A DNA stretch of 64,000 nt from a virus (IMGVR_UViG_3300031787_000051:1-64000); one strand, 5' to 3'; numbered from the stretch's first letter, positions 8,825 to 17,412 are shown. Translations and numbers: made by a program. The notes: generated by a model not told the origin, from the sequence alone.

Positions 8825-11254
8825 TTATCTTCTACTCTTTAGTAAAGTAGTATATTGATTATCTACGTTTTCATTCATCTTACTAGCTAAAACATCCATT
8901 TTTTCAACTATAACAGATAAAATATCATTAACATTATTAGATTTCATTTGAGATTTTTCGGGCATCTTAATAGTATTATCAATTGATTTTTTAAGTGTTT
9001 CTGCATAGTTACCTGTAATACTATCCATATTATCCGTATCTCTCAATATATTTTTACTATTCATTTCAAAATTAGCAGGTACGGCATCTATTTTCATATT
9101 TTGCATAGCATTTTGAAGTGATGCAAAAATGTCAGTGTTATTACTAGCACCGGGTTGTGCTGACATTAATTTTGATAGTAAATCTTCAGATAAAGAAACA
9201 TCAGCTGGTAAATTAATACCATTCGGTAAAGGTATTTTGGCATTTCCACCTAAATGTGAAACAAGGCTATTAGCTTGATTTGGATTCCTAGCGATACCAC
9301 CTCGCATAAATTTTTGTGTTGGTTGTTGACCATTGCTAGGAGCAGATGTACTTGTTCTTGGTTGTTCGTTAGTATTTACCGTCGCAGTAGTTGTACTTGT
9401 AGGAGTTTGAGGTGGTCCAACAGTATTTGCGGTAGCTGATTCTTTTGGTTGCTGATTCTTCGCTGCTTCCTTATTTGCCGCTTCTTCTTTTGTTTTACCT
9501 TCTCTTAAATTTTTCTCTCTTTCTTCTAATGCTTTTTTATATCCTTCAGTACCTAAAAGTTTTTCTAATTGTTGGGTTGTTCCCCTGTATGTTTCTTCTG
9601 CTTCAAGATAGTTGTATCTTTCTTTAACTAAAGATGGATTCTTAAGTAGGGCCTTTACAGAATTTGGATCTTCAAATTTTGATTTAGGTGATGTTCCTTT
9701 TTCTTTAAATAATTTTTCTATTCGAATCATTTCTTTATTTGATTCGATCTGTTGATCAAGTAATTCTTCAATAGAATCAAACGCAAATGGCATAGTAGGA
9801 TCTACTTTAGACTTATCACCGAAATTTTTAGCTAAGCCAATAAAATTTACAAACTTCGTTATACCTTTAGTTAATGCCTGCAATGAATAAATTAATCCTT
9901 TGAATGCAGCATGTACAGGTCCAGAAATTAATTTTATAAATTCATCAAACGCTCTGGTTAATTGAGTAGTTGCATCTTGAATCGCAACTTGACCATCTTT
10001 TATTTCGTCTTTTCTATCTTTGACATTTTTAACATCGTCTTTTACTTGCTGCGATGTGTTTTCACCAATCGTTTTAGATTGGAATTCCATTGTTTTTGCA
10101 GAAATCGCATAAACATTGCTTAAACCTTGCGCATCTAGTTGGAATCCTTTTCCTAATTTTTCAAATGTAGCCTTATTAGCTTGTTGAAATCTTCTTCTAA
10201 ACTCATCTTCTTTAATCATTCCCTTTTCGAATGATTGCACTGTTTCTACAAAATCTAAACCAGCCATACTAAATCGTTGCTGTAGCGCAGCAGCGGCAGG
10301 ACCAACGGCAGATCCCTTAGCAACAACTTCCATAACTGCTTTACGTGAGCCTTCATCAACTTGGCCTGCTAGTTCAACACCTCTTTGAATATTCAACTTA
10401 AGTTGTTGACCATTCTTTTGTTGCATTCTTTCTTGCAACGCTAGATTATATCCAATGTCTTTTAAATCGTTTTCTTGCCTTTTCTTAATCTCATCAATAT
10501 TTTCACCAGTTAAGGCACTTAACTCAACTAAATTTCTTATATAAGATAATGATTCTTTTCTTAAAGTTTCATTATCTTTGTATCTACGGCCACCTAATTT
10601 TATTTCATTAGCAAGATATGAAGCTTGTAATTGCGCTACCTTTTTTTGTCCTATACCTAAGCGTGTGAATTCTTCCCTAACAACAGGTTCCATCTCGACA
10701 ATTTTCATGAAGTTTTTAATACCAACGCCAGCTGTTGTGCCCAATCCTGTTACGTTGTTACCAAATTCAGCGACCACATCTACTAGTTGCGTAAATGCAC
10801 CGTCGCTAACAGTCCACTTCATTTCAAGTGCTAAATCTCTTAAGCCGTCGGTGCTAAATGCAGTAGCACCTCCCATCTCTGCTAATTTGTCATACCCCTG
10901 AATAAGAGTATCGTCTGTTTTTAAAACCTGTCCTACAAGTTTACCTACAACTTTTATTAATAAACCTGCGACTATACCAAAAGGTCCTAACAAGCTTACT
11001 AAATCACCTACCCCTGAAGCTGCTTGATCGATAGCAGATCCGTATTTTCCCATACTCCCCGAATTTTCAGTTAAAGTTCTTGAAAAGGATATGGCACTTC
11101 CGGCTAACTGCTCAACTCCGGCTTTAGCTCTTTCTATTCTTTCTCTTTTTTCTGCTTCTGCTTCTACTGCCCTACGTAGGGCGTTGGCAGCTTCCCTAGC
11201 CGCTCTGGAAGCATCTTCGCTTGTATCTCTTAAGTCATCAGGAATATCAGCCAT
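8825..11254 (-). CDS. Tape-measure-like tail protein, paralogue of the neighbour
   Basis: The 809-residue protein starts with a charged helix (residues 1-50). A very hydrophobic stretch follows near residues 90-115 (VSLLGPFGIVAGLLIKVVGK), then a domain shared with the 6059-8821 product (LVELSALTGENIDEIKKRQE against LTKLSALTGESRDKVAQEIA). A second hydrophobic region lies around 440-480, and a low-complexity Thr/Ala/Gln tail around 610-660. It has no peptidase domain. Hydrophobic helices plus coiled coil in a tail protein suggest a tape measure or its partner. It diverges from gp26, which in T4 is also near the hub and tape-measure genes. Confidence 0.65.
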   Translation of the reverse strand: MADIPDDLRDTSEDASRAAREAANALRRAVEAEAEKRERIERAKAGVEQLAGSAISFSRTLTENSGSMGKYGSAIDQAASGVGDLVSLLGPFGIVAGLLIKVVGKLVGQVLKTDDTLIQGYDKLAEMGGATAFSTDGLRDLALEMKWTVSDGAFTQLVDVVAEFGNNVTGLGTTAGVGIKNFMKIVEMEPVVREEFTRLGIGQKKVAQLQASYLANEIKLGGRRYKDNETLRKESLSYIRNLVELSALTGENIDEIKKRQENDLKDIGYNLALQERMQQKNGQQLKLNIQRGVELAGQVDEGSRKAVMEVVAKGSAVGPAAAALQQRFSMAGLDFVETVQSFEKGMIKEDEFRRRFQQANKATFEKLGKGFQLDAQGLSNVYAISAKTMEFQSKTIGENTSQQVKDDVKNVKDRKDEIKDGQVAIQDATTQLTRAFDEFIKLISGPVHAAFKGLIYSLQALTKGITKFVNFIGLAKNFGDKSKVDPTMPFAFDSIEELLDQQIESNKEMIRIEKLFKEKGTSPKSKFEDPNSVKALLKNPSLVKERYNYLEAEETYRGTTQQLEKLLGTEGYKKALEEREKNLREGKTKEEAANKEAAKNQQPKESATANTVGPPQTPTSTTTATVNTNEQPRTSTSAPSNGQQPTQKFMRGGIARNPNQANSLVSHLGGNAKIPLPNGINLPADVSLSEDLLSKLMSAQPGASNNTDIFASLQNAMQNMKIDAVPANFEMNSKNILRDTDNMDSITGNYAETLKKSIDNTIKMPEKSQMKSNNVNDILSVIVEKMDVLASKMNENVDNQYTTLLKSRR

Positions 11255-11266
11255 GTGTTTTTTGCC

Positions 11267-11293
11267 ACTAAATATTTGACTATTATATTTAGT
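11267..11293. promoter_or_regulatory. Inverted pair of late-promoter boxes (divergent promoter)
   Basis: ACTAAATA on the plus strand (11267-11274) and its exact inverse TATTTAGT (11286-11293) are separated by 11 bases in the gap between two divergent genes. Each would serve the gene on its side: gp26 (plus) and the tape-measure-like pair (minus). Confidence 0.6.
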
Positions 11294-11322
11294 CGCAAAA
11301 AATTACCGTTTTAGGAGATAGA

Positions 11323-12156
11323 ATGAGCAGTATCGAACATAACCCACTTAAGCAATACTTTCGCAGACCAGGAATCTATTTAAAATTACCAACTCAAGGG
11401 AAAGGATATGGTCCTGATGTTTTGGTTATGACAGAAACTGGTGAACTACCAGTTTATCCTATGACTGCTATTGATGAGATAACCAGTAAAACACCTGATG
11501 CATTATACAATGGATCAGCGGTGGCTGAGATAATACGCAGTTGTGTACCTAGTATTAAAGACCCATGGGCTATAAGCAGTGTTGATTTGGATGCTATATT
11601 AGTTGCTATTAAAATAGCGACTAATGGTAATGATATGGATTTAGATACTACATGTCCAAATTGTAATGAAGATAGTAAGTTTGGATTAAATTTAAGTTTT
11701 GTACTTAATAACTTCGCCCCGGGTGATTATGATAGACCATTAATGATTGATAATTTACGTATTAAATTTAGACCATTAATGTACAAAGAACTTACTAATA
11801 GCACTGCAAGGCAATTAGAAATTCAAAGAGCATTTATCACTCTAAACTCTATGGAAGAAGGCCCAGAACGTGAGGCTAGAAGTACCGAAATTCTCAAAAT
11901 AATCGGGGACAGCACAATTGATGTATTAGTTAATGTTATAGAATACATAGCTACACCTGAAGCAGTAGTATCTGAAAAGGCTTATATTAAAGATTTTCTC
12001 AATAATACCGATAAGAAAACCTTTGAAATGATTCGTGAAACCAGCATTAAATTAAGAGAAACCACACAAATTAAACCATTACATATTGCATGTACACATT
12101 GTAAGCATGAATATGATCAACCATTCACGTTGAACATCAGCGATTTTTTCGAATAA
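11323..12156 (+). CDS. 26: Baseplate hub assembly protein, gp26-like
   Basis: The 277-residue protein belongs to the T4 baseplate protein family that includes gp26 (conserved YFRRPGIYLKLPTQGKGYGP at the N-terminus, then ELPVYPMTAIDEI). Two CxxC pairs, CPNC near residue 110 and CTHC near 257, look like a zinc site; each lies in a (T/A)C-x-x-C turn followed by a short strand. T4 gp26 is needed for hub assembly and is encoded next to gp51. Here the end of the gene carries a frameshift signal that would join it to a gp51-like domain. A strong AGGAGA ribosome site precedes the ATG. Confidence 0.85.
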   Translation: MSSIEHNPLKQYFRRPGIYLKLPTQGKGYGPDVLVMTETGELPVYPMTAIDEITSKTPDALYNGSAVAEIIRSCVPSIKDPWAISSVDLDAILVAIKIATNGNDMDLDTTCPNCNEDSKFGLNLSFVLNNFAPGDYDRPLMIDNLRIKFRPLMYKELTNSTARQLEIQRAFITLNSMEEGPEREARSTEILKIIGDSTIDVLVNVIEYIATPEAVVSEKAYIKDFLNNTDKKTFEMIRETSIKLRETTQIKPLHIACTHCKHEYDQPFTLNISDFFE

Positions 12157-12201
12157 AGCTTCTATACCTCGACTCCGAGGGTATCGGGAAGCTTATAGAA
12201 G
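12144..12201 (+). promoter_or_regulatory. Programmed -1 ribosomal frameshift signal
   Basis: T TTT TTC (12144-12150) is in the correct phase of the gp26 frame for tandem -1 slippage and lies just before the GAA TAA end. An 8-base spacer (12151-12158) follows, then a structured element: an outer stem CTTCTATA (12159-12166) with TATAGAAG (12194-12201), enclosing a GC-rich hairpin CCTCG (12167-12171) with CGAGG (12176-12180). The -1 frame is open from the slip site to 12380. Slippery heptamer, spacer and structure together match the classical signal. Confidence 0.8.
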
Positions 12202-12380
12202 GCATGGAGAAAGACGTTAAGGCTATTAAGAAAAATGCACAACGTATAGCCTGGTATATGCGCGGAGCTGTATCCTATGAAGATGTATTAAACATGAGCC
12301 CGGAAGAACTCCAATCATTAAACGAAATTATTGAAGAAAACCTAGAAACCACAAAAAAATCTCAGATGCCATTCTTTTAA
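12150..12380 (+). CDS. 51: gp51-like C-terminal domain made by -1 frameshift from gp26
   Basis: In the -1 frame the reading continues from the slippery site as RIKLLYLDSEGIGKLIEGME, then through a small helical domain (QRIAWYMRGAVSYEDVLNMS and EENLETTKKSQMPFF) to the TAA at 12378. The extension is about 76 residues. Its helix, then YMRGAVSYED, then helix pattern resembles the short partner domains of tail and baseplate chaperones. An internal ATG at 12204 exists but has no properly spaced ribosome site, so the fusion is the more likely product. T4 gp51 also follows gp26, but is a separate 249-residue protein. The gp51 name is by position. Confidence 0.65.
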   Translation, partial: RIKLLYLDSEGIGKLIEGMEKDVKAIKKNAQRIAWYMRGAVSYEDVLNMSPEELQSLNEIIEENLETTKKSQMPFF

Positions 12381-12838
12381 GAGATTAGCTTCGCTAATCT
12401 AAGTCCTTCACACTCATTCGCTATCGCTCATTCGTTTGTTCGGACTTATTCTTATTATAGGATTATATTAACTAATTGCCGATTTGAATCCATGGTAGTG
12501 CTATTCAGCACTACCATTGGTAAAGGTTACTTGCCATGACCGTCACCCATGTTGTCTATTCCCCGACTAACTAGCCCTTTTCGCTGTCAATCGCCACCGG
12601 TTGCTCTGTAAAGTTTATTGGGACTGTAGTGAGACTATTATTTCTTATAAATAACGCCTCAGCAACGCATGTTACATAGTCGCAAGACAAAGTTAACTAT
12701 GTACTCATTCAGGGTTCGCTCCACACGATTGCCCTGTCGGTGTTCCCTAAGATTAATCTTAGGCGTACTCCAGATCCGTCAGCACAGCACTACCTGTACG
12801 TCCTCAAGGAGGGTCAACAACTTGACCGTCGAATTGTA
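12381..12838. other. GC-richer hairpin-dense intergenic region, candidate structured RNA
   Basis: This 458-base stretch between convergent genes has no credible protein frame. About half its bases are G or C, against roughly a third in neighbouring genes. Perfect hairpins include 12382-12400 (8-bp stem), 12492-12517 (11-bp stem, 4-base loop), 12673-12704 (TACATAGT with ACTATGTA), an 18-base palindrome at 12746-12763, and 12812-12827 (6-bp stem). The decamer CAGCACTACC occurs twice (in the 12492-12517 hairpin and near 12786), which allows alternative pairing. An exact TATAAATA late box lies at 12646-12653 on the plus strand. Both flanking transcripts run into it, so parts may be terminators. 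Orientation and function are unknown. Confidence 0.5.
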
Positions 12839-13399
12839 TTAAATGTCTATTGTAAGTAATGAAGTGCTTGACTTGGTGTCTGATGTGCCTGTGTTGCCTG
12901 AATATGCCTTGAGTAAATTTTTATTGTGAGCCATAAAATGATCAAATTCTATTATATACCAATCACCAACTTTTTTACTTGCATAAAAAGTAAAATTATC
13001 AATGATCCATGTTAAGTGACATTGCACTGCTACATATCTTCCTATTCTATTAAACTTCATAAAAAGTATGTTGCAATCACCCGGGTCAGCTACATCAAGT
13101 AATTGTTGTATCCAACCATCTAAAACCTTATGTTCACCTGTTAGCAACAAATGAAATGCAAAGTCACTATAGAACTTACATTCTGCATTGAATTTTGGAA
13201 AACTTTCTCCGGGAACAATATCCCCTTTGAAACTGCGAATCTGGCCCTCATGTAATATCTGAGTGCGATTCTGATTTTTGCCACCTATATAAGCACCGGA
13301 TCCGGGCGCACGAATAAAGCTCTCTCCGTATGTTTCACTGAGATACTTAGCAATTTCTCGCTCAAATCCTGATCCTTTAGCTTTCTGTGGTGATGGCAT
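12839..13399 (-). CDS. PD-(D/E)XK nuclease, Holliday-junction-resolvase-like
   Basis: The 186-residue protein begins KGSGFEREIAKYLSE, a helix with Glu13, followed by GD60 and E73-C-K75 (FNAECKFY). This is the E...D...ExK catalytic pattern of the PD-(D/E)XK fold, as in archaeal Hjc resolvases and related phage nucleases. A Trp/Phe-rich second half (HLTWIIDNFTFYASKKVGDW) completes the fold. Near gp46/gp47 it probably acts on branched recombination or packaging intermediates; a T4 gp49-like role would be functional, not homologous. Exact substrate is unknown. Confidence 0.65.
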   Translation of the reverse strand: MPSPQKAKGSGFEREIAKYLSETYGESFIRAPGSGAYIGGKNQNRTQILHEGQIRSFKGDIVPGESFPKFNAECKFYSDFAFHLLLTGEHKVLDGWIQQLLDVADPGDCNILFMKFNRIGRYVAVQCHLTWIIDNFTFYASKKVGDWYIIEFDHFMAHNKNLLKAYSGNTGTSDTKSSTSLLTIDI

Positions 13400-13419
13400 G
13401 AGTCTACTTATCTAGTTCC

Positions 13420-13905
13420 TTAATCCTGCAGATTTTTTAGTTGTTCAATTGTATCTTTAAATGTTTTATGATGTATTCCAATGCCACCAGCACTACGCCA
13501 TTCTTCTATGTTGCTGGTTCTGTCATCAATTAATATGTCTCCCATTACACAATGGACATGTTTATCTTTACTAAACGGACCAAAGTGAACAGGTATGTTT
13601 GGAAAATGTTTGTGCGCCCACATTACCTTATCGTAGAATGACCAATGCATGTCATTGTTTTTTGGTACAGCAGTTAAAAATATTAAATTGTACTTGTTCC
13701 ATGCGAACTCTCTACAAAACTCAATAAGTTCATCCGCATAAGAAGTTTTATCTAAATCTCTGTACAATCTTTCATTATCACGCAACTTAACCCACTTCTC
13801 ATTAGGGTAAACTCCCTCAGTTGGTGGCGCACGTAATACGTCATACGCATATTTGTTGAAGTCAGCTACGACCCCGTCCATATCTAGATATAATGTCGAT
13901 TTCAT
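13420..13905 (-). CDS. HAD-family 5'(3')-deoxyribonucleotidase
   Basis: The 161-residue protein starts with the HAD motif I, LYLDMDGVVADF (nucleophile Asp8, acid Asp10). Motif II lies in NLIFLTAVPK and the metal-binding motif in GDILIDDRTSN. Size and the DMDGV(V)ADF form match the 5'-nucleotidase NT5C-type family, which removes phosphate from deoxynucleotides and helps balance pools. Its ATG overlaps the stop of the HNH gene upstream (ATGA), so the two are translated from one message. The substrate cannot be read from sequence. Confidence 0.8.
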   Translation of the reverse strand: MKSTLYLDMDGVVADFNKYAYDVLRAPPTEGVYPNEKWVKLRDNERLYRDLDKTSYADELIEFCREFAWNKYNLIFLTAVPKNNDMHWSFYDKVMWAHKHFPNIPVHFGPFSKDKHVHCVMGDILIDDRTSNIEEWRSAGGIGIHHKTFKDTIEQLKNLQD

Positions 13906-14549
13906 TTTAGTATGTTATTTAAATTTTTACATCTATCACCGTGCCACCGTTTCATAATCCCTAACCCACCTTCAGACCCGCAATGCAAACATTTAATTTT
14001 TTGTTGAGGACCTTTTAATTTTCCTAATGATTCTTTACTTCTGCGGAGTCGCATTTCTTTTGCCTTAGTCGCACCAAAAATTTCTTCGTATGATTTACCT
14101 TTTTTCTTAGCAGACATAACTTCTTTAGTAGAATCAGAATGTTTTTTATTATGAAACGGGTTCAAACTACCTTGCATCCTAATGCTATGATTTTTTGCAT
14201 TTTGTTCTCTAGCTATTGCATATTCTTTTGCATCTATTTGATAATCACGTGATTGATTTTTGCTTTGTTTATTCATCATTCGCCACAATGCACTCCACAT
14301 TTTACCATTAGCAGTGTCAACCGTCATTTCTGTGAGTAGTTTATGACATATGAAATGTTCTTCTGCGGTTAACCATACTTTGTTAGAAAGAACATCTTTT
14401 CCACCTAAACATTTAGGTATGATGTGATGATCTTCAATGTACCCTCTAATTTCCATTGCTTCAGTCTTTTTTATAGTTCTTGGGCAAATTTTATTTGCAT
14501 TTTCAATTATTTCATAGTATCTAATATATGATTCGTTTTTGATAAACAT
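13902..14549 (-). CDS. HNH endonuclease, probably homing-type
   Basis: The 215-residue protein carries an HNH motif, DHHIIPKCLGGKD, then NKVWLTAEEHFICHKLL (about residues 35-75). A DNA-binding region with NUMOD-like basic segments (NPFHNKKHSDSTKEVMSAKK) follows, and a C-terminal CxxC...H...C zinc-finger-like end (CLHCG, then HGDRC). This architecture is common in free-standing phage homing enzymes. It has its own late-promoter box and an AGGAGA ribosome site. It sits between gp46 and the nucleotidase and overlaps the latter by four bases. No intron is visible in flanking genes. Confidence 0.85.
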   Translation of the reverse strand: MFIKNESYIRYYEIIENANKICPRTIKKTEAMEIRGYIEDHHIIPKCLGGKDVLSNKVWLTAEEHFICHKLLTEMTVDTANGKMWSALWRMMNKQSKNQSRDYQIDAKEYAIAREQNAKNHSIRMQGSLNPFHNKKHSDSTKEVMSAKKKGKSYEEIFGATKAKEMRLRRSKESLGKLKGPQQKIKCLHCGSEGGLGIMKRWHGDRCKNLNNILK

Positions 14550-14575
14550 AAGTTCTCCTGTTTGGATTCACTTCT

Positions 14576-14583
14576 TATTTATC
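14576..14583 (-). promoter_or_regulatory. Late-promoter box GATAAATA before HNH gene
   Basis: The minus strand reads GATAAATA 26 bases upstream of the HNH start, leaving room for a normal leader with a Shine-Dalgarno site. Confidence 0.5.
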
Positions 14584-14597
14584 AAATTTGCATAAAA

Positions 14598-16358
14598 TTA
14601 TCCTATTTCGGCTGCGGATGAGTATGAGGTAAATCCACCCTCTTTTATAACCTTCAAGACACTAGGCACCCTTCCTGCTAATTCTTCTCTATGTGATACT
14701 AACCAAATAGATTTTTGTCGTCTACGTGACATATCTTTTAAAATCGCAATACTATTTTCAACGCCCATAGTATCGAGACCACTGTCAATTAATTCGTCAA
14801 TAAACAATGCATTGATTGGGGTGTACAAGTTCTCCCACACGTCACGAAAAGCAAAACTTAATCCTAGTATCAATCTATTACGCTCACCTCTAGACAAGTT
14901 ATCAAAGTCTAATTCACGACCCAACTCTGTAATTTCTACGGTTAGATCATTTAAGAATATAACTTGATGGGGTAGTCCAATCTTGTCAAGATAGTGTGTC
15001 AATCTTGCGTTCAAATAACTTAGGTTCTGATCAATAATCTTTTTACGAACAAAACTATCTTTGCTTGTTAACAAATCTAATAGGAACTTTTGATGCTCCA
15101 TAACCCTAGTAATCTTATTGATTGCATCAAAGTCTATAGTTTGTAATGCTTGATTTTCCATATCAGTGATTTGTTCTGCATATGGATCAGTTTCTTCTGA
15201 TTTTTTAGCAATCTGTTCTTCTAGGCTAGTTATCTTACCTGCGTGTTCGAACGCCAACTGTTCAGTATCATAGAAACATTTAGGCATAGAACCCACGTCG
15301 CCTATGTCTGCAATTTGTGTTATTAATTCATCTATTTGACCTGAGGTAGATAAAACTTGCAACGCAGTTTCCTGTAACTGCTTTTCTTTGCTAGCAAGAA
15401 CCTCTTCATGCTTAGCGTCATGCATTGTTTGACCACAAGCATAACATTCATGTTTTCTTAATTTCTCAACCTCAAGATTAAGCTTTTCTAACAACTTGTT
15501 TTCTTTGGCTAACGAAAGCTCAGCACTTGTCAACCATTTTTGTTTTTCGGTCTTATCTTTAACCTTCTCATTATAAGCTGCCAAGTCTTTGTGCGCCTTC
15601 AACTCTATCGCAATGTCAAGCTTTGACAACTCATCATATTTTGTAACTAAAGCAGACAAATCCGTTTCATGCTTTTGCTTCCAAAGCGTCTGTCTGCGTC
15701 TTAATGAATCAATCTGCTCCTTAACTCTTTTATTTGCTTCTTCAATAGCTTTTATTTTAAATTCCTCTTGTTGAATATTATCTTTGCTATCTTTAATTAA
15801 GCCCTTAATTACTTCTGCTTTCTCACTTAACAATGTAATGCCAAGTAATTGCTCAATGATGTTTCTTTGGTCGTTAGCCTTCATAGCTAAGAACGGTTCA
15901 GAGTACGTGTTCAACGCAACGATATGCTTGAACATATCCAAACTCATGTGAATGACTTTTTCTATCTCAGCTTGCGTTTCTTTATTTTCACCCTGCGCAT
16001 CATCTTTAGATGTTTGCTCATTGTTTGCATAGAATCTAAGTATATTCGGCTTACGACCTCTTTCTATTTTATAAGAAACACCGTTAACCTCAAACTCTAG
16101 GGTAACTAACATACCCTTACCGTTTGTTCGATTTACTAGATTATCTTTGCGAATGTTATTGATTGGATTACCGAACAACGCATAACAGAGTCCCTGAATC
16201 AATGTGGTTTTACCCGTACCGTTACGGGCACCGTCGCCACCTAGGTCTAAGTTTTCACCTAAGATAAGAGTTAAATCCGATCTGTTAAAATCAACTGCTT
16301 GTGTTACTGCTCCGATACTTAGAAAGTTTCGTAATGTAATATTTTTTAATAAAATCAT
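14598..16358 (-). CDS. 46: Recombination exonuclease subunit, gp46/SbcC/Rad50-like ATPase
   Basis: The 586-residue SMC-type ATPase has Walker A at residues 46-52 (NGTGKTT), then long coiled-coil arms. At their tip is a zinc hook with Cys305-x-x-Cys308 (ECYACGQ). The ABC signature LSRGERNRL and Walker B ALFIDELIDSGLD follow, and a late His in WLVSHRE. With gp47 it processes DNA ends for recombination-dependent replication. Length is close to T4 gp46 (560 residues). It overlaps gp47 by ATGA, so the two subunits are translationally coupled. Confidence 0.95.
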   Translation of the reverse strand: MILLKNITLRNFLSIGAVTQAVDFNRSDLTLILGENLDLGGDGARNGTGKTTLIQGLCYALFGNPINNIRKDNLVNRTNGKGMLVTLEFEVNGVSYKIERGRKPNILRFYANNEQTSKDDAQGENKETQAEIEKVIHMSLDMFKHIVALNTYSEPFLAMKANDQRNIIEQLLGITLLSEKAEVIKGLIKDSKDNIQQEEFKIKAIEEANKRVKEQIDSLRRRQTLWKQKHETDLSALVTKYDELSKLDIAIELKAHKDLAAYNEKVKDKTEKQKWLTSAELSLAKENKLLEKLNLEVEKLRKHECYACGQTMHDAKHEEVLASKEKQLQETALQVLSTSGQIDELITQIADIGDVGSMPKCFYDTEQLAFEHAGKITSLEEQIAKKSEETDPYAEQITDMENQALQTIDFDAINKITRVMEHQKFLLDLLTSKDSFVRKKIIDQNLSYLNARLTHYLDKIGLPHQVIFLNDLTVEITELGRELDFDNLSRGERNRLILGLSFAFRDVWENLYTPINALFIDELIDSGLDTMGVENSIAILKDMSRRRQKSIWLVSHREELAGRVPSVLKVIKEGGFTSYSSAAEIG

Positions 16359-17368
16359 AGATTTCTATATATGTCCAGCAACAACTTTTGATCATAAAAT
16401 TCACTTTCAATAGAACTTATTTGATCAAGTATAATTTGGTCAACTGACTCAAACTTTAATTCGCCTGTGTAATCAGTTGCCATAGTATCTAGTTTCATTG
16501 GTATCAATGCCATTTCACGTAAACTATGTTGTGGTATTAGTGTCTCACGAATGAAATTAGCCTCTTCGTAACTTATATCTATATCTAAATGAACTCTTAC
16601 ATGAGAATCTTTTAGTAATAATCCTTCTGGATTTTCTAAAATTTCACTTAGTTTATAAACACGATATTTAGGTTGATCTGGCCAACTAACAAACTCTGGC
16701 TCACTTCCCCATTCAAGTATCATCATGCCTCTAGCGTCATCGCCTGCGTCAGCATAGTTATGCGGGAATGCGTTACCAATATACCATACATTACTACGTG
16801 CTTGACGTTTATGAAAATGACCACTGAATACTTTTTCAAAGCCAACCATATGCGTATCATTAAGCTCACCATGATCAGGCATCTCTACCATAGCATTCAT
16901 ATAGAATCTAGGCAATTCAAAATGACCGAATAGATACTTGCCGCCCATCTTTTGTAAACGCTTCCAGTCTTCTTGTACAAGCCATGGAGCAATGACTACA
17001 TCGTTTGTTACGAACCAATCATTGATAATTTTTACATTTGGTAAATGTTTAGCCCACTCTACTGAATGTATATCACGACGATCCCTATAATACAAATCAT
17101 GATTACCGGGGATAAAATAGACGCTACTGAAATTATCATTAAGTTTTTCCAATGCTCTTAAACCATATTGCATGGTCTGAATGTTTATACTAGCACGGTG
17201 ATGGTTATAATCTCCCAAGAAGAAACAAGTCTCACACCCTTCTTTCTTTGCTTGGGAGATAAACCAATCTACAAACTTTTCACAATCTTGATTGTGCTGT
17301 AAGCTATTTGACTTTAAACCAAAATGTATATCTGTGAATACTGCTGCTTTATTAAATAAATTTGCCAT
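16355..17368 (-). CDS. 47: Recombination nuclease subunit, gp47/SbcD/Mre11-like
   Basis: The 337-residue metallophosphoesterase shows all expected metal-binding motifs: FTDIHFG (Asp13, His15), FFLGDYNHH, YFIPGNHDLYY, then FGHFELP and FSGHFHKRQ. It is the nuclease partner of gp46, cutting DNA ends during recombination and DNA turnover. Length equals T4 gp47 (339 residues). It lies between gp55 and gp46. Confidence 0.95.
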   Translation of the reverse strand: MANLFNKAAVFTDIHFGLKSNSLQHNQDCEKFVDWFISQAKKEGCETCFFLGDYNHHRASINIQTMQYGLRALEKLNDNFSSVYFIPGNHDLYYRDRRDIHSVEWAKHLPNVKIINDWFVTNDVVIAPWLVQEDWKRLQKMGGKYLFGHFELPRFYMNAMVEMPDHGELNDTHMVGFEKVFSGHFHKRQARSNVWYIGNAFPHNYADAGDDARGMMILEWGSEPEFVSWPDQPKYRVYKLSEILENPEGLLLKDSHVRVHLDIDISYEEANFIRETLIPQHSLREMALIPMKLDTMATDYTGELKFESVDQIILDQISSIESEFYDQKLLLDIYRNL

Positions 17369-17412
17369 AAGGATATATTAACAACTTTAGCACAACAAAT
17401 CAACTACATTGG

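Noticed and set aside
12204-12380. Independent gp51-like gene starting at the internal ATG 12204
   Set aside because: The AGAAGG before it is too close to the ATG to serve as a ribosome site, and the ATG lies at the foot of the predicted stem. The frameshift explains the layout better, though some internal initiation cannot be excluded.
12381-12838. Group I intron or RNase P RNA
   Set aside because: I could not find the expected core pairings or conserved blocks on either strand, and no split gene flanks it. It is left as an unassigned structured region.
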